A stretch of DNA of 34,058 nucleotides from Candidatus Pacearchaeota archaeon (GCA_018304055.1 JAGVWY010000003.1:1-34058), one strand, 5' to 3'; positions 16,237 to 23,969 are shown, counted from the stretch's first letter. Made by a program: numbers and translations. Notes: a model not told the origin generated them from the sequence alone.

Positions 16237-16264
16237 ATACAAATATTTATAAGTCGGTTTGTAT
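16237..16264 (+). promoter_or_regulatory. TATA box flanked by inverted repeat, TrmB promoter
   Basis: ATACAAA (16237-16243) and TTTGTAT (16258-16264) form a 7-bp inverted repeat whose 14-nt spacer holds the TATA box TTTATAAG (about 16246-16253). The TATA is about 25 nt from the ATG at 16275. A protein bound to both arms would block TBP, so this is a candidate autoregulatory operator. Confidence 0.5.
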
Positions 16265-16274
16265 AGAATTTTAT

Positions 16275-17003
16275 ATGTTTGAAGAACTTAAAGAATTAGG
16301 ATTAACTGATAATCAAATAAAGATTTATGAAATACTTCTCAAAGAAGGTATGTTAAAGCCAGCAGAGATTGCGAAAAAAATTGAACATTCACGACCCTAT
16401 GTTTACGAGTCTTTAGAACGGCTTGAAGAAAAACAAATGGTTAGTTCGCTCATTAATGATAATAAAAAAGTATATCAGGCAACTGACCCAAAGAGAGTTA
16501 TTGAAATTATGAAGGCTAAACTTACGCGAGTTGAATCTATTTTACCAAAGCTTTTAACTCTGTCTGAAACTTCTCATGGAGATATTAAAGCCGAGTTATA
16601 TAAGGGAAAAAATGTTATGTCACAAAATTTGTTAAAAGATATTATTGCTCGCTTGAAAAAAGGAGATGAAGTTTTAGTTTTTGGTATTGATGATAAAAAA
16701 TTAATCAAAGAAGATAAATATTATCAGGTTAATTTACTAATTTATCTTGAAAAGATAAAGAGATTGGGGATTAAAGAAAGGATAATTGTTAAGAAAGGGA
16801 CTGAATTAGAACATGTTGAAAAAACAACTAAATATAAACATTTACCTGATAGGTATTTTGGAAATGTTACTTTCCAGGTTTATGGGAACAAAACTGCTAT
16901 TTTATTATGGGGAAATTTGCATCATTTAATCTTGATCGAAAACAAAGAAGTTGCAGATGCGTATAGAAAACAATTTGAGTTATTATGGAAAATCGCGAAA
17001 TAG
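16275..17003 (+). CDS. TrmB-family transcriptional regulator
   Basis: 242 aa. The N-terminal winged helix (about residues 1-75) contains LTDNQIKIYEILLKEGMLKPAEIAKKI and SRPYVYESLERLEEKQMV, typical of TrmB, followed by a linker helix (KAKLTRVESILPKLL) and a C-terminal ligand-sensing-like domain (VLVFGIDDKKLI, then TAILLWGNLHHLILIENKEVADAYRKQFELLW, here split). Family members sense sugars or other metabolites; the ligand is unknown. Leaderless start supported by the TATA position. Confidence 0.88.
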   Translation: MFEELKELGLTDNQIKIYEILLKEGMLKPAEIAKKIEHSRPYVYESLERLEEKQMVSSLINDNKKVYQATDPKRVIEIMKAKLTRVESILPKLLTLSETSHGDIKAELYKGKNVMSQNLLKDIIARLKKGDEVLVFGIDDKKLIKEDKYYQVNLLIYLEKIKRLGIKERIIVKKGTELEHVEKTTKYKHLPDRYFGNVTFQVYGNKTAILLWGNLHHLILIENKEVADAYRKQFELLWKIAK

Positions 17004-17037
17004 AAAATTATATAAATACTTATATTTATATATACAT

Positions 17038-17247
17038 ATGAGCAAAATAATAACTATTACTGATGAATTGTATGGAAAGCTAAAAGCAATGAAAAAAGAT
17101 GACGAGAGTTTTTCTAAAGTTATAGTTAGAAGTATAAATAATAAAAGTAATAAAAATAAAGTTCTAGAATTAGCTGGTAAAAGGAAAGATTTAGACATTG
17201 ATTTAAGAAAAATTCGTAAAGAATGGATATGGAACAGGCATGTTTAG
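17038..17247 (+). CDS. vapB: VapB-family antitoxin
   Basis: 69 aa: ITITDELYGKLKAMKKDDESFSKVIVRSI is the ribbon-helix-helix-like start of archaeal VapB (DUF217-type) antitoxins, followed by a Lys-rich linker and a helical tail (LDIDLRKIRKEWIW) likely to wrap the toxin. Starts at the ATG directly after a TATA-rich stretch (TATATTTATATATA) just upstream. It overlaps the toxin gene by 25 nt, typical of a VapBC operon. It would repress its own promoter with the toxin. Confidence 0.8.
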   Translation: MSKIITITDELYGKLKAMKKDDESFSKVIVRSINNKSNKNKVLELAGKRKDLDIDLRKIRKEWIWNRHV

Positions 17248-17600
17248 ACACTGATTTTTTAATTGAACTTATTAAGGGAAACCAAAAAGCTGTATCAAAA
17301 ATTAATGAGTTGTCTTGTAATTTTTGTATTTCAGTTATATCTGTTTATGAATATGGAAGAGGAAAATTAAGCTTAGAGCAGGTTATAGAAGATATAAAAG
17401 ATTTTGACTTTATAAACATTGATCATAAGATTATAATAAAATCAATTGAGATTTACAAATATCTTATTAAGAAAGGCGAGTTAATTGATGATAATGATAT
17501 TCTAATAGGAGCCTGCTGTATTATTAACAATATACCTATTTTAACTTTGAATAAAAAACATTTTGAAAGATTGAAAAAGTTTGGATTGAAATTAGTATAA
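17223..17600 (+). CDS. vapC: VapC-family PIN-domain toxin
   Basis: 125-aa PIN-domain ribonuclease. Conserved acids are visible: CLDTDFLIELIKG (Asp9, Asp11), SVYEYGRG (Glu43), and IDDNDILIGACCI (Asp90/Asp92), followed by ILTLNKKHFERL. In the complex with VapB it is inactive; free VapC cleaves RNA (often tRNA), so it can arrest growth. The overlap with vapB ensures coupled translation. Intact active site suggests a working pair. Confidence 0.85.
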   Translation: MDMEQACLDTDFLIELIKGNQKAVSKINELSCNFCISVISVYEYGRGKLSLEQVIEDIKDFDFINIDHKIIIKSIEIYKYLIKKGELIDDNDILIGACCIINNIPILTLNKKHFERLKKFGLKLV

Positions 17601-17698
17601 GAAAGTAAAAAGATCTGATGTACTTAGCGATTCCTGGATTATTTTTGACAAAATAAAAAAGAAGAAATCTTCTTAAACTAATAGATTCTAGATATTTT

Positions 17699-19096
17699 AT
17701 GAATAATAAAGAAATAAAAAATATCCTCATAGGCTTGGAAATTCATGGTTATATTGAAACAAAGGAAAAATTATTCTGTAGATGTAGGAATTTTCATGAC
17801 ATGAAAGTTATTAAACCAAATATGAATGTTTGCCCTATTTGTACTGGACAACCGGGAACAAAGCCCATGCTTCCGAATAGCTCTGCAATTGATAAAATTT
17901 TAGAAATAGCATTAATGTTACACGGTAAGCCAAATATTATAGAAGAAAAAAAATTAATTTTATTTCAGCGAAAACACTATGATTGGCCGGATATGCCATA
18001 TGGCTATCAACGAACTATTTCAGGAGCATATTCTATTCCTGTTGCAGAACAAGGATTATTTGAAGGGATTAGGATTAGGGAAGTTCACCTAGAAGAAGAC
18101 CCTGCTTCTTGGGATCCTAAAACTGGTGAAATTGATTATAACAGGGCAGGGGTTCCTTTAGTTGAAATTGTTACTGAGCCAGATTTTAAAAATGGTGAAG
18201 AAATAGATCAATGGTTGAAGAAATTAATTCTAACTTTATCCTACATAAAAGCATTAAATAAAGATGCAGGTATTAAAGCAGATGTTAACATTAATATTAG
18301 AGGTATGAGCGAGAGAACTGAAATAAAAAATGTTAATTCTATACGAGAAATTGTTAAAGCTATTGGTTATGAAATTGAAAGACATTTACATGAAAAACCT
18401 GTAAAACGAGAAACAAGAAGATGGAATTCCTTAAAAGATAAAACAGAATTAATGAGAGAAAAAGAAGAGCAAGCAGATTATAGATTTATTCCTGATCCTG
18501 ATTTGCCCGTTATAAAAATTACTAAAGCTAAGATTAATTATTTGAAAGGAAAACTTCCTGAAAGTCCTATGGAGAAACTTGGTAAAATTATAAGGAAATA
18601 TCATCTAAACAGAGAGGATGCTGAAGTATTAACAAAAAATCTGGAAGTTGTAGAATTATTCGAGGAAGTAAGCGAAAAAATAAGTCCTGCTCTTGCACTA
18701 CCCTGGATAACAGTAGAATGGCTTAGTGTTTTAAATTATAATAAAAAAACTATGGATGATATAGAAGTAAGGGCAGAACATTTTATTGAACTTTTAAGTT
18801 TATTAGAAAAAGGAAAAATAACTCCATTAAAAGCAAAGGATATTTTACGGAAATTCGTCCCAAAAAGTTTTTCTCCCTCTCACGAAGCTGAGAAATCTAT
18901 GGTTATTGATAATAAAAAAGAATTAATAAACATAATTAAAAAAGTTTTAAATGATAATAAGAGTTTAGCAGAAGATTACAAAAAAGGTGAGAAAAAAACC
19001 TTTAATTTTTTGATGGGACAGGTTATGAAAGAAACAGGGAAAAGGGCGGATTATAAAACAGTAATAGAACTTTTAAAAAAAGAACTGGAAATATAA
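17699..19096 (+). CDS. gatB: Asp/Glu-tRNA amidotransferase subunit B
   Basis: Subunit of GatCAB, which converts mischarged Glu-tRNA(Gln) and/or Asp-tRNA(Asn) to the amide forms. Evidence: IGLEIHGYI, a Cys-rich zinc motif (CRC...CPIC) ending in CTGQPGTKPMLP, FQRKHYDWPDMPYGYQRT, LEEDPAS..., YNRAGVPLVEIVTEPD, and a C-terminal helical YqeY-like tail that binds tRNA. At 465 aa it is full length. gatA and gatC are not in the window. A small hairpin (AAGAAG/CTTCTT, 17659-17674) lies in the gap after vapC. Confidence 0.93.
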   Translation: MNNKEIKNILIGLEIHGYIETKEKLFCRCRNFHDMKVIKPNMNVCPICTGQPGTKPMLPNSSAIDKILEIALMLHGKPNIIEEKKLILFQRKHYDWPDMPYGYQRTISGAYSIPVAEQGLFEGIRIREVHLEEDPASWDPKTGEIDYNRAGVPLVEIVTEPDFKNGEEIDQWLKKLILTLSYIKALNKDAGIKADVNINIRGMSERTEIKNVNSIREIVKAIGYEIERHLHEKPVKRETRRWNSLKDKTELMREKEEQADYRFIPDPDLPVIKITKAKINYLKGKLPESPMEKLGKIIRKYHLNREDAEVLTKNLEVVELFEEVSEKISPALALPWITVEWLSVLNYNKKTMDDIEVRAEHFIELLSLLEKGKITPLKAKDILRKFVPKSFSPSHEAEKSMVIDNKKELINIIKKVLNDNKSLAEDYKKGEKKTFNFLMGQVMKETGKRADYKTVIELLKKELEI

Positions 19097-19414
19097 CTTT
19101 TATTAAAACGTAAACTTTTGCATTTTATGTATAAAATATAACGTAAGACTTAAATTTTTCCTCATTTAATTTAAGTCTTCCGAATACTGAAAACTTTTTT
19201 TAAGTTTTCAGGACAGAAATTTTGTAAATTGTAAAAACAAAATTTCTGTATAGCGAAAGATAATCAAGGGAATTTTGAAAGTCTTTTGCTATACTGCAAA
19301 AGTTTCCGAACTGAACTTTTGTTGAATCCCCTTATAAAACACCAAGGTCCCTTATGTAAAACACGAAAGTTCAGAAAACTAAATGTTTATAAAAATCATT
19401 TTGTTTATAATCTA
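19097..19414. repeat. Hairpin-rich intergenic element A
   Basis: A 318-nt gap with a chain of stem-loops. ATTTTAT/ATAAAAT (19122-19137); AAGACTTAAATT/AATTTAAGTCTT (19145-19156/19168-19179, 12 bp); CTGAAAACTT/AAGTTTTCAG (19187-19196/19202-19211); ACAGAAATTTTG/CAAAATTTCTGT (19213-19224/19238-19249); GTATAGCGAAAGA/TCTTTTGCTATAC (19248-19260/19282-19294, one G-T); CAAAAGTT/AACTTTTG (19297-19304/19314-19321); CTGAACTTT/AAAGTTCAG (19311-19319/19366-19374), which competes with the previous one. A direct repeat (CCCTTAT...AAAACAC) lies at about 19328-19364. No coding frame is supported. The last part is the promoter of the next gene (TTTATAAA near 19386). Confidence 0.65.
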
Positions 19415-19882
19415 ATGGGTAAAAAAGAGGTTAGCAATGAAATACTTAAAGTAAGGAATTCACGAAGAGTGTATTTGCCTTTTTATTTTATGATATTTAT
19501 TCTTTTTGGGACTATGCTTTACATTAAATTTTCTGGGAGAGTTGTTAATGATCTTGCTTTGAAATTAGTTATTTTTTTCGCTTCTCTTGTAGTAGTAATC
19601 ACTGAAATTCACAGACTTGGGAATTCTTATGAGATTAACGATCACTCTATTGTTCATAAAAAAGGATACTTTAATATATTCTCAAGTAGATTTGAATTCG
19701 GAGCTATAAGTGATTCAGATGTTCATCAGAATTTGTGGCATCGCCTCTTTTCATATGGTAATGTTGAGGTTCATTTGTTTTCTAGAGACAATAGAATTGA
19801 TATAAAAAATATTAATGATCCTTATGGATTTGTAAAATTTTTGCATAAAAAAATGGGAAATTTTAGAAGGAGAAATGGATAA
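19415..19882 (+). CDS. PH-like (YdbT/DUF304-type) membrane protein
   Basis: 155 aa from the ATG at 19415. Two hydrophobic helices (about residues 20-40 and 50-68) are followed by a bacterial-PH-like beta-rich region: YEINDHSIVHKKGYFNIFSSRFEFGAISDSDVHQNLWHRLFSYGNVEVHL, here split by the reader into its strands, ending in a basic tail. The pattern of the NVEVHL...INDPYGFVKFL fits DUF304/bPH2 proteins. An upstream-extended frame to 19286 exists but runs through the hairpin element; the TATA at about 19386-19393 places the leaderless start at 19415. Overlaps the next gene by 1 nt. Confidence 0.75.
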   Translation: MGKKEVSNEILKVRNSRRVYLPFYFMIFILFGTMLYIKFSGRVVNDLALKLVIFFASLVVVITEIHRLGNSYEINDHSIVHKKGYFNIFSSRFEFGAISDSDVHQNLWHRLFSYGNVEVHLFSRDNRIDIKNINDPYGFVKFLHKKMGNFRRRNG

Positions 19883-20598
19883 TGGCGAAAACAGAAATTG
19901 TCGAGGGAGAAAAATCCAAAAGTCATCATTTTTGGTTGTATCTAACCATACTTTTTTTAGTGATACTATCTTTTTTGATTTACACTTCTTTTTATAATCC
20001 TAGTTTTTCTAGTAAATTCACTGGAAAAATTACGGGAAATATAATTAGCAATAAAAATTCATTTAATAATATAATCGCGAAATTAGATGTTCCTGGACAT
20101 TTAGTTATAGATTCTTCAATTGACAAAATAAGTATTAAAACGAGCGAACCTTTAAACATTGTTATTGGTGATCAGAAAGCAGAGCTAAAAAAACAATCAA
20201 GTTTGGTTATTAATGATTTTAAGGGGAAAATTATTTTAGAAAAACAAAAATTAACTAAACTAGATGGCAACGCGCAGGAAATTTTTATTGACGGTATTCC
20301 TATGACTAGAAAATCAGGTTCATCCATTCCTATTTCTATAGAAAAAAACGTTACCTTTTATTATTTAGAATTAAAGAACACGCGAATAAATACCATTAAT
20401 TATATTGCTTCTGGAGATTTAGATATTAATAATGGTAAGGTAACAATTAATTTAAAAAATGAAAAACTTAAAATAGATTCTTATGAAGGAGATTTTCTCG
20501 TCAATAAAAATGTTTTGTCTATAAATGGAAAATTCAGCGATATAAACGCAGATGAATTAATCGGATTAACAATAGTGAAAAATGAAACTGAAAAATAA
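19882..20598 (+). CDS. Hypothetical single-pass surface protein
   Basis: 238 aa, not recognised. Short cytoplasmic N-terminus, one hydrophobic helix (about residues 17-40, FWLYLTILFLVILSFLIYTS), then an extracellular domain rich in beta strands, Ile, Lys and Asn. The post-helix GKITGNIIS segment is frequently seen after the membrane anchor of archaeal envelope proteins. It overlaps the stop of the PH-like gene by 1 nt (ATAATGG), so the two are co-translated and probably cooperate in the membrane. Confidence 0.65.
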   Translation: MAKTEIVEGEKSKSHHFWLYLTILFLVILSFLIYTSFYNPSFSSKFTGKITGNIISNKNSFNNIIAKLDVPGHLVIDSSIDKISIKTSEPLNIVIGDQKAELKKQSSLVINDFKGKIILEKQKLTKLDGNAQEIFIDGIPMTRKSGSSIPISIEKNVTFYYLELKNTRINTINYIASGDLDINNGKVTINLKNEKLKIDSYEGDFLVNKNVLSINGKFSDINADELIGLTIVKNETEK

Positions 20599-20614
20599 AA
20601 AAAATGAGGAAACA

Positions 20615-20712
20615 TTTATATATTAGTTAGCATTTATTTTATGACTTTCTCTAGTTTTTAATTGTCTAGAGTTTGTTTGCCCAACGAGTGGTTGCATAAA
20701 GAGGAGTGTTAC
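20615..20712 (+). promoter_or_regulatory. TATA box and structured leader with tiny uORF
   Basis: TTTATATA at 20615-20622 should start transcription near 20641-20647. An ATG at 20641 opens a six-codon frame (MTFSSF, stop at 20659-20661). CTCTAG/CTAGAG arms flank the stop. A Shine-Dalgarno GAGGAG at 20701-20706 then precedes the real start at 20713 by 6-7 nt. This leader differs from the leaderless pattern nearby and may carry regulation. Confidence 0.45.
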
Positions 20713-21168
20713 ATGCCAGAGATATTGGAAAAAATAATAAAGGAAAAGATAAGCGCAGACCACCTTCTTTATGTTAGCATGAAATATACGAAAACATGTG
20801 ATGTTATTATTAACCTTATTAAAAGATGGAAGATTATGTTGGATTATGCGTTGGATGGTCTTTTGGAAATTGCAAAAAAGAAGAAAATTATAAAAAAAGT
20901 TCCAGACGCTCCAAAACTTAAAGTTGATGCCATCAAAGATATTTTCTCCAAGAATCCTGAAGTTTTAAATGCTATAAAAGAATATGAGATGTTTAAGCTT
21001 ATTGATATTCTTAAGAAAACTCGAGAGAATGAGTTTAGAAAAGGCGTATGTTTAAGAGTAATTTATAAAAACGAAGAGACAGCCATCAATCTTGATAAAT
21101 TAAAGGAGTATTCTGATATTCTCGAAAGATTTATAAATTTTACAAAATTGTATCTCACAAACAAGTAA
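20713..21168 (+). CDS. Helical hypothetical protein upstream of minD
   Basis: 151 aa, not recognised. Almost entirely helical: ILEKIIKEKISADHLLYVSMKYTKTCDVIINLIKRWKIMLDYALDGLLEIAKKKKI (given here only as its composition of amphipathic helices) and a second helical half ending KLKEYSDILERFINFTKLYL. The first half vaguely recalls HEPN-type bundles, but no RxxxxH motif is present. The start at 20713 has a GAGGAG ribosome binding site; a TTG start at 20662 is possible. It lies 28 nt upstream of minD and is probably co-transcribed. Confidence 0.6.
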   Translation: MPEILEKIIKEKISADHLLYVSMKYTKTCDVIINLIKRWKIMLDYALDGLLEIAKKKKIIKKVPDAPKLKVDAIKDIFSKNPEVLNAIKEYEMFKLIDILKKTRENEFRKGVCLRVIYKNEETAINLDKLKEYSDILERFINFTKLYLTNK

Positions 21169-21196
21169 ACTATTCTTGTTAGTTTTTTCGTATACT

Positions 21197-21967
21197 ATGA
21201 CAAAAATATACGCAATAATCTCTGGAAAAGGTGGTGTTGGAAAAAGCACTACAGCTGTAAATTTAGGAATGTCTCTTAATAAATTAGGAGAAGATGTTAT
21301 TATTGTAGATGGAAATTTGACAACTCCAAATATTGGTATACATTTAGGAGCTCCGATTGTTCCAATCACTTTTAATCATGTTCTAAATAATCAAGCAAGA
21401 ATTGAAGATGCTATTTATGAGCATGAGTCTGGGACTAAAATAATTCCCGCGTCTCTCTCTTTGAAAGAAGTTGAGAGGATTGATTATAGAAAAATTCCTG
21501 ATATTTTTAAAAAACTTAAGAAATTAACTAATTATGTTTTAATTGATTCTGCTGCTGGATTAGGTGATGAAGCACGGTTTTCTATGATATCTGCTGATGA
21601 AATCATAATTGTTACAAATGCTGAAATGACTGCAGTTACTGACGCTTTAAAAACCATAAAATTAGCTGAAGAATATAATAAACCAGTTAAAGGCATTATC
21701 TTAACGCGTTATGAGGGAAAGAGAACTGAAATGTCCCTTTCAAATATAAAAGACATGCTTGAAGCGCCTTTTTTAGGGATTGTTCCTGAAGATGATGCTA
21801 TTAAAGAATCCCAGATTTATAAAAATGCTGTTGTTTATACTAGCCCACGAAGTGTGGCAGCCAGGAGTTATATTGAAACAGCGAGGAGATTACTAGGAGA
21901 GGATATTCCTGTTTGTGATCCGTATAGTGGGTTTTCGCGATTTTGGAGGATAATCTTAAGAAAATGA
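21197..21967 (+). CDS. minD: MinD-family ParA-type ATPase
   Basis: 256 aa. Deviant Walker A KGGVGKST at residues 11-18, VDGNLTTPN (equivalent to the Walker A' D), VLIDSAAGLGDEA (Walker B region) and IIIVTNAEMTAVTDALKTIKL, with a C-terminal basic amphipathic stretch (SGFSRFWRIILRK) that fits membrane targeting. Archaeal MinD proteins position membrane structures or cell poles, while MinE is absent here. The start is the ATG at 21197, not the upstream TTG. Partner may be the helical protein directly upstream; this is inference. Confidence 0.88.
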   Translation: MTKIYAIISGKGGVGKSTTAVNLGMSLNKLGEDVIIVDGNLTTPNIGIHLGAPIVPITFNHVLNNQARIEDAIYEHESGTKIIPASLSLKEVERIDYRKIPDIFKKLKKLTNYVLIDSAAGLGDEARFSMISADEIIIVTNAEMTAVTDALKTIKLAEEYNKPVKGIILTRYEGKRTEMSLSNIKDMLEAPFLGIVPEDDAIKESQIYKNAVVYTSPRSVAARSYIETARRLLGEDIPVCDPYSGFSRFWRIILRK

Positions 21968-22095
21968 AAAATTTGATAATTTTTCAATTATGTAAATTTA
22001 AATTATAGTGAAAGACATAAGTTTTTTACCAAATTTGTATGTCTTTCCCTTGATAGTCAAGGCGCAAATGGTAAAAATTCAGCGTCCTTGACTAT
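21965..22095 (+). repeat. Intergenic element B: hairpins with complementary loops
   Basis: TGAAAAAT/ATTTTTCA (21965-21972/21979-21986) begins at the minD stop. Hairpin A: GAAAGACATA (22010-22019) with TATGTCTTTC (22038-22047), 18-nt loop. Hairpin B: ATAGTCAAGG (22053-22062) with CCTTGACTAT (22086-22095), extended inside by CGC/GCG. Loop A carries TTTTTACC (22023-22030); loop B carries GGTAAAAA (22070-22077), its exact complement, so the two loops could kiss. Ends 25 nt before the next start codon. Confidence 0.65.
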
Positions 22096-22119
22096 AAATA
22101 AACAACAAATTTCCACAAA

Positions 22120-22455
22120 ATGAAAAAAACAATTGATTTTAGCGAATGGCAAAAGTTAGATTTACGAACAGGAGAAATTTTAAAAGCAGAAGAAATTAAA
22201 GGAGCTGATAAGTTGTATAAACTAAAAGTTGATTTGGGAACAGAAACGAGAACACTTGTTGCAGGATTAAGAGCATATTATACAAAAGAAGAATTAGAAG
22301 GAAAGAAATGTATTGTATTTACTAATTTAGAACCCAGAAAAATTAAAGGCATTCAAAGCCAGGGCATGTTGTTAGCTGCGTTTAATGATGATCAAAGTGA
22401 AATTAAGCTATTACAAGCGGATGGGGTTGTGGATGCAGGGTGGAGAGTTGGGTAA
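22120..22455 (+). CDS. metG2: MetRS C-terminal (EMAPII/CsaA) tRNA-binding protein
   Basis: 111-aa OB-fold protein homologous to the C-terminal tRNA-binding domain of methionyl-tRNA synthetase: DLRTGEILKAEEIKGADKLYKLKVDLG, RTLVAGLRAYYTKEELEGKKCIVFTNLEPRKIKGIQSQGMLLAA (shown by its motifs) and a closing ADGVVDAGWRVG. The catalytic MetRS encoded at 25467-26885 lacks this domain, so the enzyme here is split into two genes about 3 kb apart, as known in several archaea. CsaA-like proteins share the fold. Gene symbol is a descriptive convention only. Confidence 0.85.
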   Translation: MKKTIDFSEWQKLDLRTGEILKAEEIKGADKLYKLKVDLGTETRTLVAGLRAYYTKEELEGKKCIVFTNLEPRKIKGIQSQGMLLAAFNDDQSEIKLLQADGVVDAGWRVG

Positions 22456-22539
22456 TGGTAGGGGATGATGTTTATAGTTTATTTATCCGATACAATAATT
22501 TATCTAAATATTTTTAAATAATATTATATATATTTCCGT

Positions 22540-22794
22540 ATGAAACTTGAAGATATGCCTGAATTGAAACCTTTAGATAGAATTGAGATTGAATATTTTC
22601 AAAATGATCAATTAAAAGATAAGATATATAAAACTCTAGGTTATTTTCTTGATATTTCTTTTGAGGGAGAGTATTATAGACAACACTCATTATTTTATAC
22701 TACGCATTTATTTGATGGCAAATCTGGTAATAGCAAAAGTATTTACATTTCTCATATTACCAGTCTTAAGGTTTTACAAGAATCTTCACAATAA
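22540..22794 (+). CDS. Small hypothetical protein (84 aa)
   Basis: Not recognised. Beta-rich, acidic, no membrane segment; LDRIEIEYF and a YISHITSLKVLQE ending suggest an SH3-like or Sm-like small barrel, but this is a guess. A TATA-rich stretch lies directly upstream (ATATTATATATAT) about 25 nt before the ATG. Convergent with the next gene, 4 nt apart. Confidence 0.5.
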   Translation: MKLEDMPELKPLDRIEIEYFQNDQLKDKIYKTLGYFLDISFEGEYYRQHSLFYTTHLFDGKSGNSKSIYISHITSLKVLQESSQ

Positions 22795-22798
22795 TAAA

Positions 22799-23014
22799 TT
22801 AATGTCTCTTTTTATATTCTTCTTCTTGATATTTTTCACATCCTTTCTCAAATTCATTACGAGGAGGAAGGCCAGGATCACTATACTGAACTTCAAAAAT
22901 TTCTGCTAATTTTCTAAACAAATCAGGGTAATACCAACATCTATCATGTCCTTGTTTGCTTACCCATTCTTGGATTATTGTCTTTGCTTCATAAAATTTT
23001 TGTTCAATTGTCAT
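22799..23014 (-). CDS. Small hypothetical protein (71 aa)
   Basis: Not recognised. The compact helical sequence with HDRCWYYPDLFRKLAEIFE in its middle reads as a genuine conserved small protein rather than a shadow. The His-Asp-Arg-Cys and Trp-Tyr-Tyr cluster may be functionally important. No signal or membrane segment. ATG at 23014 with a TATA-like TATATAAC upstream. Confidence 0.55.
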   Translation of the reverse strand: MTIEQKFYEAKTIIQEWVSKQGHDRCWYYPDLFRKLAEIFEVQYSDPGLPPRNEFEKGCEKYQEEEYKKRH

Positions 23015-23096
23015 TCAATTAAATATAATAACAGTTATATAAATTTTGTTAAATTATCACATAAAACCATAAATACTCTTTTTCTTATTAATTTAT

Positions 23097-23186
23097 ATGT
23101 CAAAAATTATTGAAATAAATCCTGCAACTGAAGAAATTTATAAAGAATTTGAAGAAACTTCTTTTGAGAAAATTTCACGAATGTAA
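23097..23186 (+). CDS. 29-codon frame resembling an aldehyde dehydrogenase N-terminus
   Basis: ATG at 23097 to TAA at 23184-23186. The peptide MSKIIEINPATEEIYKEFEE looks like the start of an aldehyde/semialdehyde dehydrogenase (xxINPATGExIxExE), then breaks off. A TATA-like CATAAATAC lies about 25 nt upstream, so it may be transcribed without a leader. It could be a remnant left by deletion or a genuine microprotein. The frame runs into the next gene's frame after two stops. Confidence 0.35.
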   Translation: MSKIIEINPATEEIYKEFEETSFEKISRM

Positions 23187-23210
23187 AACATGTTTGGGTT
23201 GTGAGATAAA

Positions 23211-23933
23211 ATGTATTCATTAGCAAAACCATTAGAATTTTGGAAAGAAACGATTAATGAATTTGGAAATGATAAATTAGAGAAAATCCTGAATGCCTAT
23301 TCATATCATATTGTTGGAAGTGAAATAAAGTTCTTACCAGATACTGGAGATTTCAAAAATGATTATTTAGGATTTTACGAAGAATTAGTAAGAGAGGGAT
23401 TACTAGAATTAGATTGTTATGAAAAAATAGCTTTATCATGCGAAAGATTAGATAATGAAAGCTTCTTGAGATTATTCCCTCTTAATGATATATTTATTGA
23501 CGATCTATTTTGGTTGAGTCCTTTACAAGGCGAGTATTTTTTTGATGGCTTTGATTATAATTTAATTTCTTCTAGTATTTTTACAAATGAAAGAAAAGGT
23601 ATAATCTTTCCAAATAAATATGAAATAGAGAGATATAATAGACATAGATTAACGAGAATAAGTTTACATGAAATTCATAAGGAAAAATATATTCACGGAT
23701 TTATTGATATGAAGGATATTATTGATATTGAATATCCTCAATATTATTGGATAAAAGGTAATAGAATAGATAGAAACTTAAGATTATATTTAGCTGGAAA
23801 AAATGTAAGACAAGAAAATCTTCCACTTAAGATCATCTCCCAAAGATTTCCTCTTTCTTTTTTAAAAGAATTTACGTCTTCTAAGAAATTATATTTCGTA
23901 ATTAATACAAATTTTCAAATAAGCCTGGAATAA
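23211..23933 (+). CDS. Hypothetical protein (240 aa)
   Basis: Not recognised. Soluble, aromatic-rich (many Phe, Tyr, Trp) with acidic charge; segments such as FYEELVREGLLELDCYEKIALSC and RISLHEIHKEKYIHGFIDMKDIIDIEYPQYYWI suggest an alpha/beta enzyme-like fold, but no catalytic motif stands out. It has no clear neighbour partner. Confidence 0.55.
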   Translation: MYSLAKPLEFWKETINEFGNDKLEKILNAYSYHIVGSEIKFLPDTGDFKNDYLGFYEELVREGLLELDCYEKIALSCERLDNESFLRLFPLNDIFIDDLFWLSPLQGEYFFDGFDYNLISSSIFTNERKGIIFPNKYEIERYNRHRLTRISLHEIHKEKYIHGFIDMKDIIDIEYPQYYWIKGNRIDRNLRLYLAGKNVRQENLPLKIISQRFPLSFLKEFTSSKKLYFVINTNFQISLE

Positions 23934-23969
23934 AGAAATAATTATAAACTATTTATCTTTTTATGTTAG

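Noticed and set aside
16951-17037. Upstream extension of the VapB frame
   Set aside because: Lies inside the TrmB gene and covers the promoter; family N-terminus begins at 17038.
19286-19414. N-terminal extension of the PH-like protein
   Set aside because: Falls inside hairpin element A; TATA position supports the start at 19415.
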